Assembly: GCA_963664245.1 (NCBI GenBank)
Contig: OY760934.1
Location: 3,668,082 to 3,732,081, forward strand
From: GCA-2711565 sp963664245
GTDB lineage: Bacteria; Bacteroidota; Bacteroidia; Bacteroidales; GCA-2711565
Reading direction: 5' to 3'
Length of the DNA: 64,000 nt
Positions 33,257 through 42,212 of the stretch are shown one piece after another; within the stretch, counting starts at the first letter, position 1, and every line of letters begins with the position of its first letter. The translations under genes and the position numbers were made by a program. Below the pieces are notes generated by a model. That model saw only the letters and a list, made by a program, of their open reading frames with translations, had not been told where the DNA came from and did no database searches.

Positions 33257-33330
33257 TAGCGAGACCGAGAATTGAACTCGGGACCTCCGGGTTATGAATC
33301 CGACGCTCTAACCAACTGAGCTACCTCGCC
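33257..33330 (-). tRNA. tRNA-Met(CAT)
   Basis: 74-nt cloverleaf on the minus strand starting GGCGAGGTAGCTCAGTTGG. The anticodon loop is TTCATAA (anticodon CAT), the T arm carries GTTCAATTC, and the acceptor pairs GGCGAGG with TCTCGCT through two G-U pairs, with an A discriminator. CCA is not encoded. Elongator methionine is most likely; Ile2 (lysidine-modified CAT) cannot be excluded by eye. Confidence 0.92.
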
Positions 33331-33387
33331 GTATTTAGGTTTGCAAAAATATAAAAATTATGGGTTTTACAAACCTAAAATCAAAAA

Positions 33388-34527
33388 TTATTTGAGTTCA
33401 GTTATCGTCTCCTCATAAATCACCCCGCGATGCGCCAATCCTTTTAATAGAAAGTCGACACACTTTTTGTTACGTCCGATAAATTCTGGTGCTGAGACGC
33501 CTTTTTCTTTATACAAGCCTGTGGCTACCATTCGTAATGCAGTGGTTGCTGTATAGCCCGTCGTTCGAGCCATGGAGTGGGTGTTTGTTTCGGAATCGTA
33601 TTCGTCAAAAAGATCGTAAACATAACGCAATCTTTTGCCCTCTTTTTCGCCCTCTACAATGATTCGCATAATGGTTACGTCTTCATTACCTTCTTTGAGT
33701 TGCCATTTGGGAAACAACAATTTTGTAGTAAAATCCAGCGGGCTTATCATCATCCCGTTTACGTCAACGGGGTCTTTACTGAAAAATCCGGTTTCGCGGA
33801 GAACTTTCATTTTTTCAATGTGTCCCGGGTAACGTAACGTTTTTTCAATCATGTAAGGAGCGTCAATGGTTTTTGCTAACGAACGCAAACCATCGCTGTT
33901 AAAAGCTTCCAGCGTTCCAATAAAAGGAAAATTCATCAGCTCGGGGTCGGAAAGAGCCGGTTTAATCACTTCTTTCCCGTTTTCGATATACCTGGCCGGG
34001 CGGGTATATTCTTCAATAACGTCAATGGGGGAGAACACGGCTTTGTACTCGTAGGGCCATTCGCGCACCTTAGGTAAACCTCCTACATAAGTAATGGCTT
34101 TGTCTGTTTTATCCAGCAAGTTTGATACGTAGCCAATCAAAACATTGCTCATGCCCGGGGCTACACCAATATCGGAAATGGCAACTACCCCGTTTTTTCT
34201 GGCTAGTTCGTCCAGCTCAAATAAATCTTCCGGGAAAAATGCAATGTCGATCACATTTTTGCCAGATTCAATAATGGCTTTCAGTGTTTGAAATCCCATG
34301 AACCCGGGAACGGCATTTAAAACAATATCAAAATTTTTAATAACATCCTTTACGTTTTCTGTTTCGTAAAGATCTTTTTGGATGGTATTTATATTTTCAA
34401 AGTCTTTGAATTTTTCTAAGTGGTCGGGGCAAATATCGGCTACACTTACTTCAAAATTTTCGTCGTTGGCAAGATCAATAGCCATAGGGCCACCTACCAA
34501 TCCTGCGCCTAATACTATTACTTTCAT
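33388..34527 (-). CDS. Saccharopine dehydrogenase family oxidoreductase
   Basis: 379 aa. NAD(P)-binding Rossmann motif GAGLVGGPMA is at 7-16. The conserved family segments are VLNAVPGFMGFQTLKAIIE, NVIDIAFFPED and ISDIGVAPGMSNVLIGY. This resembles the saccharopine dehydrogenase/lysine 6-dehydrogenase-like group used in lysine or polyamine-type metabolism, but the substrate cannot be fixed. It overlaps the end of the EamA exporter gene by 53 bases, so the two are translated together and may be functionally linked through amino-acid export. Confidence 0.82.
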   Translation of the reverse strand: MKVIVLGAGLVGGPMAIDLANDENFEVSVADICPDHLEKFKDFENINTIQKDLYETENVKDVIKNFDIVLNAVPGFMGFQTLKAIIESGKNVIDIAFFPEDLFELDELARKNGVVAISDIGVAPGMSNVLIGYVSNLLDKTDKAITYVGGLPKVREWPYEYKAVFSPIDVIEEYTRPARYIENGKEVIKPALSDPELMNFPFIGTLEAFNSDGLRSLAKTIDAPYMIEKTLRYPGHIEKMKVLRETGFFSKDPVDVNGMMISPLDFTTKLLFPKWQLKEGNEDVTIMRIIVEGEKEGKRLRYVYDLFDEYDSETNTHSMARTTGYTATTALRMVATGLYKEKGVSAPEFIGRNKKCVDFLLKGLAHRGVIYEETITELK

Positions 34528-35422
34528 TTTTTGGTCGTTGTTTTAGTTTATCAAGTTGTGTTAAGATGACCCCTAAAATTACAATAAAAATTCCACTAAT
34601 CTTAATCCATGTAAATTCTTCGGAAAGCATAATGTATGAAGTGATCCCGGTAAAGATGGGGATTAAGTTGGTGTAAATATTGCTCCGGCTTACGCCAATT
34701 TTCCGGACAGCCGTGGTAAAAACAATAAATGCAATGGATGAGGCAAAAATAGCCAACAACAACAGGGAAGATACTAGTTGAACATTTGGTTTTACCTGTA
34801 TGAACTCCTGATAATCGAAAATGATAAAGAGCGGAAGGAAGAATAAAACGCCCAGCGAGTTTTGGTAAGTAACAATAGCAATGGATGAATAGTAGTTGCT
34901 CAATTTTTTTAACAAAATACTGTAAACAATTGCCGAGGCAACGGCTCCAAATAAAAATAATACCCCAAGGGGATCGGCTTCCAGCGAAAATTTTTTATTA
35001 AGCATAATTAACAATACCCCGACAAAAGACAATATTATCCCCAGGGTGTTTATTTTGCTGAAACGTTCGCCCAGGGTAAAATAAGCAACGATTGGAATAA
35101 AAAGCGGGATGGTTGCAATAATAACCGAACTGATGGTGGGCGAAACCTGATTCAGCCCGAAACTTTCACCAATGAAGTATAAAAATGGATTGAAAAAAGT
35201 AGATAAAGCCAGCAATAAATAGTGTTCTTTCCTGATTTTTTCAAATTTGCCGAAAATGGAAATGTAAGCAAACAAGAAGAGCGAAGAGATAACCAAACGC
35301 AAAAAAACCGTGGTGATGGGATTGTAATATTCAAAAACAATTTTTGACCACACGTACGACATTCCCCATATAAACATGGCTAAAAGTGCCAGCAGGTGTA
35401 CGTTTACTTTAAACTTTTTCAA
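34475..35422 (-). CDS. EamA/DMT family transporter
   Basis: 315 aa with ten predicted TM helices in two EamA repeats (~8-140 and ~150-290), beginning LLALLAMFIWGMSYVWSKIV. The family exports metabolites or amino acids. The 3' end overlaps the saccharopine-dehydrogenase-like gene by 53 bases in another frame, an unusually long overlap. The tail after residue ~290 is basic and not part of the fold. Confidence 0.88.
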   Translation of the reverse strand: MKKFKVNVHLLALLAMFIWGMSYVWSKIVFEYYNPITTVFLRLVISSLFLFAYISIFGKFEKIRKEHYLLLALSTFFNPFLYFIGESFGLNQVSPTISSVIIATIPLFIPIVAYFTLGERFSKINTLGIILSFVGVLLIMLNKKFSLEADPLGVLFLFGAVASAIVYSILLKKLSNYYSSIAIVTYQNSLGVLFFLPLFIIFDYQEFIQVKPNVQLVSSLLLLAIFASSIAFIVFTTAVRKIGVSRSNIYTNLIPIFTGITSYIMLSEEFTWIKISGIFIVILGVILTQLDKLKQRPKNESNSIRRRIGRWPYGY

Positions 35423-35572
35423 TGGTAGATTTGGTTTTTTAAAAAATAAAAGCTTCGCAAAAGTATTGAATTTTTATTTTTCGGCTTATTTTTAAAGGTA
35501 GAATTAATTTTTTTTACAAAAAGTGTAACAATTTTTTATGAACGCCTGTCTTTTAACCAAAAGTAAGTCATT

Positions 35573-36145
35573 TTGAACGAAGAAATAAAGAATATCCATC
35601 AAGAGTTAATTGATGCGTGCTTTGAGAACGATCAAAAAGCACAGTTCAAAATCTATAAATTATATTATAAAGCCATGTACAACACTGCATACAGAATACT
35701 AAACGATAAGATGGAAGCGGAAGATGCTATGCAGGAGGCTTTTTTGGATGCTTTTAGGAAGATTCATCAATACGATGGGAGCGCAACTTTCGGAGCCTGG
35801 TTGAAACGGATTACCATAAATAACTCGATCGACATACTAAAACGCCGTAAACCAATCGAAAGTATCGATGACGTAAAAACCGATTTCTCGGAGATTGTTG
35901 ATGAAGACTACCTGGAAGTGATTTCTTATAAAATTGATGCCATTCGCGAATGTATGCATCAATTACCCGAGGCGTACCGTGTTATTTTGTCATTGCATTT
36001 GCTGGAAGGTTACGATCACGAGGAAATTTCAAACATTATGGAACTCTCGTACAACGCCACCCGGACAAAATATTCACGTGCTCGTCAAAGATTACTGGCA
36101 CTACTTAAACAATCAGATATTAAAAACACTGTTAACTTGAATTAA
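35573..36145 (+). CDS. ECF RNA polymerase sigma factor
   Basis: 190 aa. Region 2 contains YNTAYRILNDKMEAEDAMQEAF and region 4 contains LPEAYRVILSLHLLEGYDHEEIS. It starts at a TTG, because a stop codon lies nine bases upstream in frame and no ATG is available before region 2. It begins a four-gene plus-strand operon with a membrane protein and two adhesin-like proteins; the next gene follows after one base. Probably responds to envelope stress (inference). Confidence 0.92.
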   Translation: MNEEIKNIHQELIDACFENDQKAQFKIYKLYYKAMYNTAYRILNDKMEAEDAMQEAFLDAFRKIHQYDGSATFGAWLKRITINNSIDILKRRKPIESIDDVKTDFSEIVDEDYLEVISYKIDAIRECMHQLPEAYRVILSLHLLEGYDHEEISNIMELSYNATRTKYSRARQRLLALLKQSDIKNTVNLN

Positions 36146-36146
36146 A

Positions 36147-36692
36147 ATGTCAATTATTGAACAACGAATAAGTAAAAACAAAAAAGTTTTTGATGTTCAC
36201 GAACCGGATGAAGGACACTTCAAACGATTCGAGAGCAAGCTTCAAAAACTTCATCCTGAAACTAAAAAAGTTTCGCAAAAAAGACTTGCTCCTGTTTTTA
36301 TACGGGTTGCTGCCGTTGGACTTATTTTGCTGGCGGCATCAGGCATTCTTTTCAATTACCCGGCTCTTTTTGAAAAAAATGCAACCCCCGAACTTAGCCC
36401 TGAATTAGTTGAGTTAGATCAGTATTATGCAAATCAAAACCAACAAAAAATGAGGGAAATAGAAAGCGTTGTTGGTGAAGATCAGGAAATGCTGGCCATG
36501 AAAGATAAAGCCATGCATAAGGTAACCCGCTTGCAGGATAATACCGAGAAACTAAAAACAGAATACGTCGAGAATAATGAAAATGAAAAAGTGTATGGTG
36601 CACTGGTTAGCAATTACAGGTTGTTGTCATCGGCACTGGACAAGGTCCTCGATAGTATGCATGAAATTAAATACAAAAAAACTTCGAACTAA
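36147..36692 (+). CDS. Single-pass membrane protein, putative anti-sigma factor
   Basis: 181 aa with an N-terminal cytoplasmic part (HEPDEGHFKRFESKLQKLH), one TM helix at ~52-70 and a periplasmic helical region (~75-181). The HExxEGHFxRFexKL motif is widespread in proteins encoded after ECF sigma genes in Bacteroidota. It lies one base after the sigma gene and probably holds it in check (inference from position and topology). No anti-sigma zinc motif is seen. Confidence 0.7.
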   Translation: MSIIEQRISKNKKVFDVHEPDEGHFKRFESKLQKLHPETKKVSQKRLAPVFIRVAAVGLILLAASGILFNYPALFEKNATPELSPELVELDQYYANQNQQKMREIESVVGEDQEMLAMKDKAMHKVTRLQDNTEKLKTEYVENNENEKVYGALVSNYRLLSSALDKVLDSMHEIKYKKTSN

Positions 36693-36695
36693 AAA

Positions 36696-37748
36696 TTGAT
36701 TGTGATTATGAAAAGGGTAAAAATATTGTTCATCGTTTTATTGGGAGTATTGACAGTTTCTGCCTATGCTTCCGAAACATTGGAAAAAGAATTCCAGGAT
36801 AGCTTTGCCGTAAACAAAGATGCCAAATTAAAAATTAATAATAAGTATGGAACCGTTTATTTAACGGCCTGGGATAAGAACGAAATTAAAATCGATGTGC
36901 TTGTTAAGGTGAGTTCAAACGATAAGCCTTCAAAACTGGAAGAACTGCTTGCAGGCATTAAGGTGGATATGAGTGGAAACAGTAGTTTGGTGGAAGCCGC
37001 TTCCTCGATTCCTCAAATGCGTAATATGAAGAACCTAAGTTTAAGCATTGATTATCATATAAAATTGCCGGCCAGCATTCAGTTGGATATTTACCAGACT
37101 TATGGCAATATAATTATCAATGATAATTGGGAAGGTTCAAGCAGCCTGGAAGTAAAATATGGTGATATACAAGCCCGTAACTTATCAAATGCGATTAATC
37201 GTTTTGATGTTGCGTATGGTGATTTATATGCTGAAAATATTGAAGCTTGCAAGTTGGATATTGCTTATTCGGATGTCCAAATTGACGGAATTAATAAGGC
37301 AGATATCGACGCTTCTTATAGCGATATTGAACTGGGAAAGGTTCACCGCCTGTTATTGCGTTCGGGTTTTGATGATGTTGAAGTAAAGGAAGTGACGGAT
37401 GTTGATTTACGTTCAAGTTATTCCGATTTCAAATTCCGTTCTGTTTTGAATACTGTGGAAGCCAGCCTGGATTATGGTGAGATTGAGATTGATTATCTGG
37501 CTCCCAATTTTAAACGCATCAAAATTGATAGCGATAATTCTGATGTTGAGATTGAGGTGGCTGAAAAAGCAAGCTATTCGGTAGATGTAATGACCCGTTA
37601 CGGCGATTTGTACATCCGAAACAAAGCCAATATCTCTAAAGAAAAATTATCTCATTCATCGTACCGCTATACCGGGACTGTTGGATCGGGAAAGAAAAAC
37701 GGGGAAATTATTATAGACGCTGATTATGCCAGCATAGAAATAAAATAA
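36696..37748 (+). CDS. DUF4097-like beta-helix secreted protein
   Basis: 350 aa; the ATG at 36708 (MKRVKILF) is an equally likely start. Signal peptide to about ASETLEK. The body consists of repeating short beta strands, about one every 20 residues, such as KYGDIQARN, AYGDLYAEN, AYSDVQIDG, SYSDIELGK and RYGDLYIRN. That is typical of right-handed beta-helix DUF4097/head-GIN-type proteins. Third gene of the sigma operon. Confidence 0.78.
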   Translation: MIVIMKRVKILFIVLLGVLTVSAYASETLEKEFQDSFAVNKDAKLKINNKYGTVYLTAWDKNEIKIDVLVKVSSNDKPSKLEELLAGIKVDMSGNSSLVEAASSIPQMRNMKNLSLSIDYHIKLPASIQLDIYQTYGNIIINDNWEGSSSLEVKYGDIQARNLSNAINRFDVAYGDLYAENIEACKLDIAYSDVQIDGINKADIDASYSDIELGKVHRLLLRSGFDDVEVKEVTDVDLRSSYSDFKFRSVLNTVEASLDYGEIEIDYLAPNFKRIKIDSDNSDVEIEVAEKASYSVDVMTRYGDLYIRNKANISKEKLSHSSYRYTGTVGSGKKNGEIIIDADYASIEIK

Positions 37749-37771
37749 ATAATTAAATAAAAAACAGAAAG

Positions 37772-38488
37772 ATGAAAAACTTATTTAAAATCGGATTACT
37801 TGCATTGGTAATCGTTGTGCTCTCCCCCTCAAATTCTTTTGCAAAAAGAGGTGTTTGGGGAAACGGGGATGTGGAAAAAGAAACCCGGAATATTCGTTCG
37901 TTTAATGCCATTGATATCAGCAGTGCTTTTGAAGTTGAACTAACCCAGGGAAATACCGAATCGCTGGTGATTGAAGCCGACGAAAATATCATGGAAAATA
38001 TCATTACCGAGGTGGTTGGCGGAACCCTGAAAATATACGTGAAAGGTAATGTCCGTAAGGTTGAAAAGATGAAAGCCTACATCACTTTTAAAATGATTGA
38101 TGAAATTGAAACCAGCGGAGCGGTTGATCTAAAAGGAATGAATAAAATGAAATTTAACGATCTTTTTATCGACTCAAGCGGAGCCAGTGATATTGAACTG
38201 GAATTGACAGCCAACGAACTTAAATTGGATTTCAGCGGTGCTACTGAAATAAACCTCGTTGGTTATGCCGATGCTTTGTTTATTGATTCTTCGGGAGCCT
38301 CAGATATCAGAGCCCTGGATTTTGAAGTGAAAAGATGCGAAGTGGATGCTTCCGGTGCCAGTACCATCAAGGTTTTTGTAACCGATGAGTTGGAAGTTGA
38401 AGCTTCCGGTGCAACCACCGTGCGCTACAAAGGACGGCCAGCAGTAGATATTGACACCTCCGGTGCTTCAAGCGTACGCAGGTATTAA
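37772..38488 (+). CDS. DUF2807 (head GIN domain) secreted protein
   Basis: 238 aa with a signal peptide (cleavage after ~SFAKRG). The head-GIN domain has the start GDVEKETRNIRSFNAIDISS and repeated strands with DASGAS and SSGASDIE-type turns, giving a Gly/Ala/Ser-rich beta-helix. Function unknown, probably outer-surface. Last gene of the sigma-factor operon, 23 bases after the DUF4097-like gene. Confidence 0.88.
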   Translation: MKNLFKIGLLALVIVVLSPSNSFAKRGVWGNGDVEKETRNIRSFNAIDISSAFEVELTQGNTESLVIEADENIMENIITEVVGGTLKIYVKGNVRKVEKMKAYITFKMIDEIETSGAVDLKGMNKMKFNDLFIDSSGASDIELELTANELKLDFSGATEINLVGYADALFIDSSGASDIRALDFEVKRCEVDASGASTIKVFVTDELEVEASGATTVRYKGRPAVDIDTSGASSVRRY

Positions 38489-38508
38489 TTTTAAATACTG
38501 TTTTAAAT

Positions 38509-38538
38509 AAAAAGGGAAAACGAAAGTTTTCCCTTTTT
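38509..38538. terminator. Intrinsic terminator after the sigma operon
   Basis: AAAAAGGGAAAAC (38509-38521) pairs perfectly with GTTTTCCCTTTTT (38526-38538) around a GAAA loop. It closes the plus-strand operon and can also serve the convergent ligA gene. Confidence 0.92.
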
Positions 38539-38550
38539 ATTGTTATGTTA

Positions 38551-38570
38551 TGCTGAGCGTAGTCGAAGCA
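38551..38570. repeat. Short CTGAGCGTAGTCGAAG-type intergenic repeat
   Basis: TGCTGAGCGTAGTCGAAGCA has a 4-bp terminal inverted repeat (TGCT/AGCA). It resembles the CTGAGCGnAGTCGAAG sequences scattered between genes in many Bacteroidota genomes. Only one copy was noticed in this window, so its repeat status rests on memory of other genomes. Confidence 0.4.
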
Positions 38571-38596
38571 CGACTTAGTATTTTAGGATAATAATC

Positions 38597-40645
38597 TTAT
38601 TCTTTTACCATCCCCTCAAAATCCCCCTCACTAATGACAGGAATGCCCAGACTCTCGGCTTTGGCTAATTTACTGGGACCCATGTTTTCGCCGGCCAGTA
38701 CATAATCGGTTTTTTTACTGATGGAACCTACATTCTTTCCGCCGTGTTTTTCAATCAAAACCTTGATCTCATCGCGGGAGTAATTGGCGAAAACGCCGCT
38801 TACTACAAAGCTTTTTCCGGCCAGTTTGTCCGACAAAACCTGGCTTTCTGTTTCCTGGTATTCCAGTTGTAAACCATATTTCCTGAGTTTTTCAATAAAC
38901 ATCATGTTTTGCAGTTCGGCAAAGTAATCGAGAATAGACTGGGCAATTTTATCGCCAATTTCATCAACGGCAATCAACTCTTCAAAGCTGGCATCCATCA
39001 GCTTGTCGATGGATTTAAAATGAGCCGCCAATTTTTTAGCCACGGTTTCGCCCACGTAGCGGATTCCAATGGCGTATAACACCCGCTCAAAGCCAACTTT
39101 TTTAGACTCTTCCAGGCCTTTTAAAATATTTTCTACGGTCTTTTCTTTAAAGCTGAGTTTGCGGTCCTTTTGTCCATCGCTGCTGGGCAAAACTTTTTCC
39201 AAACCAAATAAATCCTGGTATCTTAAACTGTATAGATCGGCAGCATCGGCAATTAGTTTTTTATCAAACAGCAGTTCAATTTTCCCTTCCCCGAGGCTAT
39301 CAATATCCATGGCCTTGCGGCTGATAAAGTGCTCTACACGCCCTTTGATTTGTGGCGGACAATTGTATTCGTTAGGGCAATAATGGTTGGCTTCGCCTTC
39401 TTTGCGGATCAAGGGTGTGCCACATTCGGGGCAGTTTTGGATGAACTCAACAGGAAGTAAATCATCGCTTCTTTGCGTTTTATCCACGCCTGTTATTTTT
39501 GGGATGATCTCTCCGCCTTTCTCCACAAAAACAAAGTCTCCAATGTGAATGTCGAGGTTTTTGATAATATCAGAATTGTGCAATGAGGCTCTTTTTACAG
39601 TTGTCCCGGCCAATAAAACAGGTTCTAGGTTTGCTACTGGTGTAATACTTCCGGTTCGCCCAACCTGGTAAGAAATGGAGTTTAATTTGGTAAGTGCCTG
39701 CTCGGCTTTGAATTTGTAGGCAATGGCCCAGCGGGGAGATTTGGCGGTAAACCCCAGCATTTCCTGGTCGGTCAGAGAGTCGATTTTAATGACGATGCCG
39801 TCAATGTCAAACGGGAGTGTTTTTCGCCTTTCCTCCCATTCGTTGATGAAGGCAAAGATTTCATCAACATTGTTGCATAATTTGATGTGATCCGAAATTT
39901 TGAAGCCCCATTTTTTTGCCTGCTGTAAATTTTGGTAATGCGATTGATGGGGGAGGTTCTCACCGTAAAGAATATATAAAAAACAATCCAACGGACGTTT
40001 GGCAACTTCGCCGGAGTCTTGCATTTTCAAGGTTCCTGAAGCGGCGTTCCGCGGATTGGCAAAGGCTTGCTCGCCTTTTTCTTCGCGTTCCTGGTTTAGT
40101 TTATAAAACCCCTGGTGCGGATAAAAAATTTCCCCCCGTATTTCAAATTCTTCGGGGTAGGTTCCGTTTAAATGCAAGGGGATGCTTCGGATGGTTTTGG
40201 CGTTGGCGGTAACATCGTCGCCCTGCATGCCGTCGCCGCGAGTCACGGCTCGTTCTAAAATCCCGTTTTTGTAAATCAGCCCGATGGCTACACCGTCGAA
40301 TTTGAGTTCACACACGTATTGAAATTTGTGCTCGATGGTTTTTCGGGTACGTTTGTCAAATTCCCGGATTTCTTCTTCGGAGTATGTGTTCCCCAGCGAA
40401 AGCATAGGGTATTTATGTTTTACCTGTTTGAATTCTTTGGTAACAGAACCGCCTACTTTTTGCGAAGGAGAGTGAGGCGAAAGAAATTCAGGAAACTCGG
40501 TTTCGAGCCTGTTGAGTTCTTCCAGCAGCATGTCGAAATCGTAATCGCTGATGCTTGGCTGTGATAATACGTAATAGCTGTAGTTATGTTGTTCGATCTC
40601 GTGGCTTAACTCCCGGATTCGTTTTTGAGCTTCTTCTCGGTTCAT
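38597..40645 (-). CDS. ligA: NAD-dependent DNA ligase
   Basis: Seals nicks in replication and repair with NAD as cofactor. 682 aa, full length. The adenylation motif KFDG has the nucleophilic Lys115. The OB fold follows at ~320-400. A four-cysteine zinc finger (CPECGTP, then CPNEYNCPPQ) is followed by helix-hairpin-helix repeats and a C-terminal BRCT domain (residues ~600-680). Usp gene lies upstream with a terminator between, so it has its own promoter. Confidence 0.97.
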   Translation of the reverse strand: MNREEAQKRIRELSHEIEQHNYSYYVLSQPSISDYDFDMLLEELNRLETEFPEFLSPHSPSQKVGGSVTKEFKQVKHKYPMLSLGNTYSEEEIREFDKRTRKTIEHKFQYVCELKFDGVAIGLIYKNGILERAVTRGDGMQGDDVTANAKTIRSIPLHLNGTYPEEFEIRGEIFYPHQGFYKLNQEREEKGEQAFANPRNAASGTLKMQDSGEVAKRPLDCFLYILYGENLPHQSHYQNLQQAKKWGFKISDHIKLCNNVDEIFAFINEWEERRKTLPFDIDGIVIKIDSLTDQEMLGFTAKSPRWAIAYKFKAEQALTKLNSISYQVGRTGSITPVANLEPVLLAGTTVKRASLHNSDIIKNLDIHIGDFVFVEKGGEIIPKITGVDKTQRSDDLLPVEFIQNCPECGTPLIRKEGEANHYCPNEYNCPPQIKGRVEHFISRKAMDIDSLGEGKIELLFDKKLIADAADLYSLRYQDLFGLEKVLPSSDGQKDRKLSFKEKTVENILKGLEESKKVGFERVLYAIGIRYVGETVAKKLAAHFKSIDKLMDASFEELIAVDEIGDKIAQSILDYFAELQNMMFIEKLRKYGLQLEYQETESQVLSDKLAGKSFVVSGVFANYSRDEIKVLIEKHGGKNVGSISKKTDYVLAGENMGPSKLAKAESLGIPVISEGDFEGMVKE

Positions 40646-40674
40646 AATTGTAGGCTTGTTAACACAAAGATAAA

Positions 40675-40710
40675 ATAAAAAAGCCCTGCTTCGGTGATGA
40701 AACAGAGCTT
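40675..40710 (-). terminator. Terminator downstream of the UspA gene
   Basis: On the minus strand AAGCTCTG (40703-40710) pairs with CAGGGCTT (40681-40688), with one G-U pair, and a T-run follows (down to about 40675). It separates the UspA gene from ligA. Confidence 0.65.
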
Positions 40711-40731
40711 AGATATCGTTAAAATCGATTC

Positions 40732-41535
40732 TTATCTTGAAATAATTTTTTTCCAGTTTACTTCGCGCGGGTTGATACACATTACAGGAATTTGCGATTG
40801 GTTGAAGATGATGTCTTCGTCATAACTTCCTAAAATAAAGCTTAAGCTTTTTGAAGGATTAGTCATAATCATGATTAATTCGGAATTAATTGAAGTGGCA
40901 TAATCAATCACTTGTTTTTCGAATCCTGATGATTTTTCGCTAACTTTTACATCATATTCAATGCCATTTTCATCAAAATGTTTCGTAATCAAAGCAACGG
41001 CTTTATCAATGGCTTCGCCGGCCAATTGATAAATATGGATTTTAGCTTTAAATTCTTTGGCAATATACTCAGCCCATTTTGTTTTATCCCAAGGACCGTA
41101 ATCGCTGGTAATAGGAAGAACGATTTCGTTGAATTTGTCGAATGCTCTTTTTTGAACAACGATAACAGGGATTTCTGAGCTGGTAACCACTTTAAGGGCA
41201 AAACTTCCGGTGAGTTTCTGCATGCCTACTTTTCCGTGAGTCCCCATGTAAATAAGCCTTGCGCCTAAATCTTTGGCAACTTCGGCAATGGTTGAAAAGA
41301 TGCTGCCTTTTTTGGCTAAGGTTTCTACTTCAACGTTGAATTTTGCTTTGGTTTCTTCGGCAAGTTTTGCTAATTTTTCTTCAGCATTTACGTCTTCGTT
41401 CGATTCGGTGATGTGAAGAATACAGACTTTATAACCCAGGTTTTGGGCGGCTTTTGCTGCTAGATTGATTGCATTTTGTCCAACTTCCGTGAAGTCAGTG
41501 GGAACTAATAAAAGATTATTCATAGTTGTGTCCAT
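40732..41535 (-). CDS. Universal stress protein, tandem UspA domains
   Basis: 267 aa containing two Usp folds: ~4-142, beginning LLLVPTDFTEVGQNAINLA, with the ATP-type loop GTHGKVGMQKLTGSFA; and ~147-267, with IIMTNPSKSLSFILGSYDEDIIFN in the equivalent place. Cytoplasmic stress/energy-state proteins; the role is inferred from the family. It is separated from the HD gene by 71 bases. Clear terminator downstream. Confidence 0.9.
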   Translation of the reverse strand: MDTTMNNLLLVPTDFTEVGQNAINLAAKAAQNLGYKVCILHITESNEDVNAEEKLAKLAEETKAKFNVEVETLAKKGSIFSTIAEVAKDLGARLIYMGTHGKVGMQKLTGSFALKVVTSSEIPVIVVQKRAFDKFNEIVLPITSDYGPWDKTKWAEYIAKEFKAKIHIYQLAGEAIDKAVALITKHFDENGIEYDVKVSEKSSGFEKQVIDYATSINSELIMIMTNPSKSLSFILGSYDEDIIFNQSQIPVMCINPREVNWKKIISR

Positions 41536-41606
41536 TTATGATCAAAACTTTATAATTAATTATTATTTGGTCAAACAAATATAGAAAACATTTTTAGTTA
41601 AAAAAA

Positions 41607-42206
41607 TTAAAATTTCCCAGATTTAAAATTCAGTAATTCTTTAACTTGTCTGAGATTTTCTTCTTTATATTTTTGTCTCATCTTGCGGGCTTCTTGGGTG
41701 TAAAATTCGTGCGAACCCAAAAAATCAACCTGCAACTGGTACCATTCCAGTATAGATAATTTCTTAACATTTTGGGTGATCCATTCGTGTCTGAGTTGCA
41801 GCGAGGTCATGAAATATTCTTCGCGCCCAAGGTATTCAAGATCGGCATCGCACAATATTTGCGATAAAAAAGTTTGTGCCCCCTGCGGAAGTTTGGTCGT
41901 CATAATCATGTCTGCAATTTTATCAATATCTTCATCGCTGTACTCAAACCGGGGAAGTACTTCTTTGATAATTTCAACCGAAGCTTCTTCATGTCCTATA
42001 TACCTGAGCAACATGCCTGAATCGTGATAAACAGCGGCAGTTTTTAGTAAGATAAGATCGTTTCCGCTAATGTTTTCATGCTCGGCGATGATGGTTGCCG
42101 AGTTCAATACATCGAGAGTATGATCCAAGTTGTGGTATACCAGATCCGGGTTTAGTTCCCGTTGTATTTTTTCCAAGATATAAGCCTTCGCACCTGCAAA
42201 ATCCAT
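41607..42206 (-). CDS. HD-domain phosphohydrolase-like protein
   Basis: 199 aa. The HD metal site is visible as His29 in YHNLDHT, His61-Asp62 in AVYHDSGM, and Asp120 in LCDADLEYLG. This is the pattern of metal-dependent phosphohydrolases acting on nucleotides. It follows the membrane nucleotide cyclase by six bases on the same strand, so it might degrade or respond to the cyclic nucleotide (inference). Confidence 0.82.
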   Translation of the reverse strand: MDFAGAKAYILEKIQRELNPDLVYHNLDHTLDVLNSATIIAEHENISGNDLILLKTAAVYHDSGMLLRYIGHEEASVEIIKEVLPRFEYSDEDIDKIADMIMTTKLPQGAQTFLSQILCDADLEYLGREEYFMTSLQLRHEWITQNVKKLSILEWYQLQVDFLGSHEFYTQEARKMRQKYKEENLRQVKELLNFKSGKF

Positions 42207-42212
42207 AATGTT

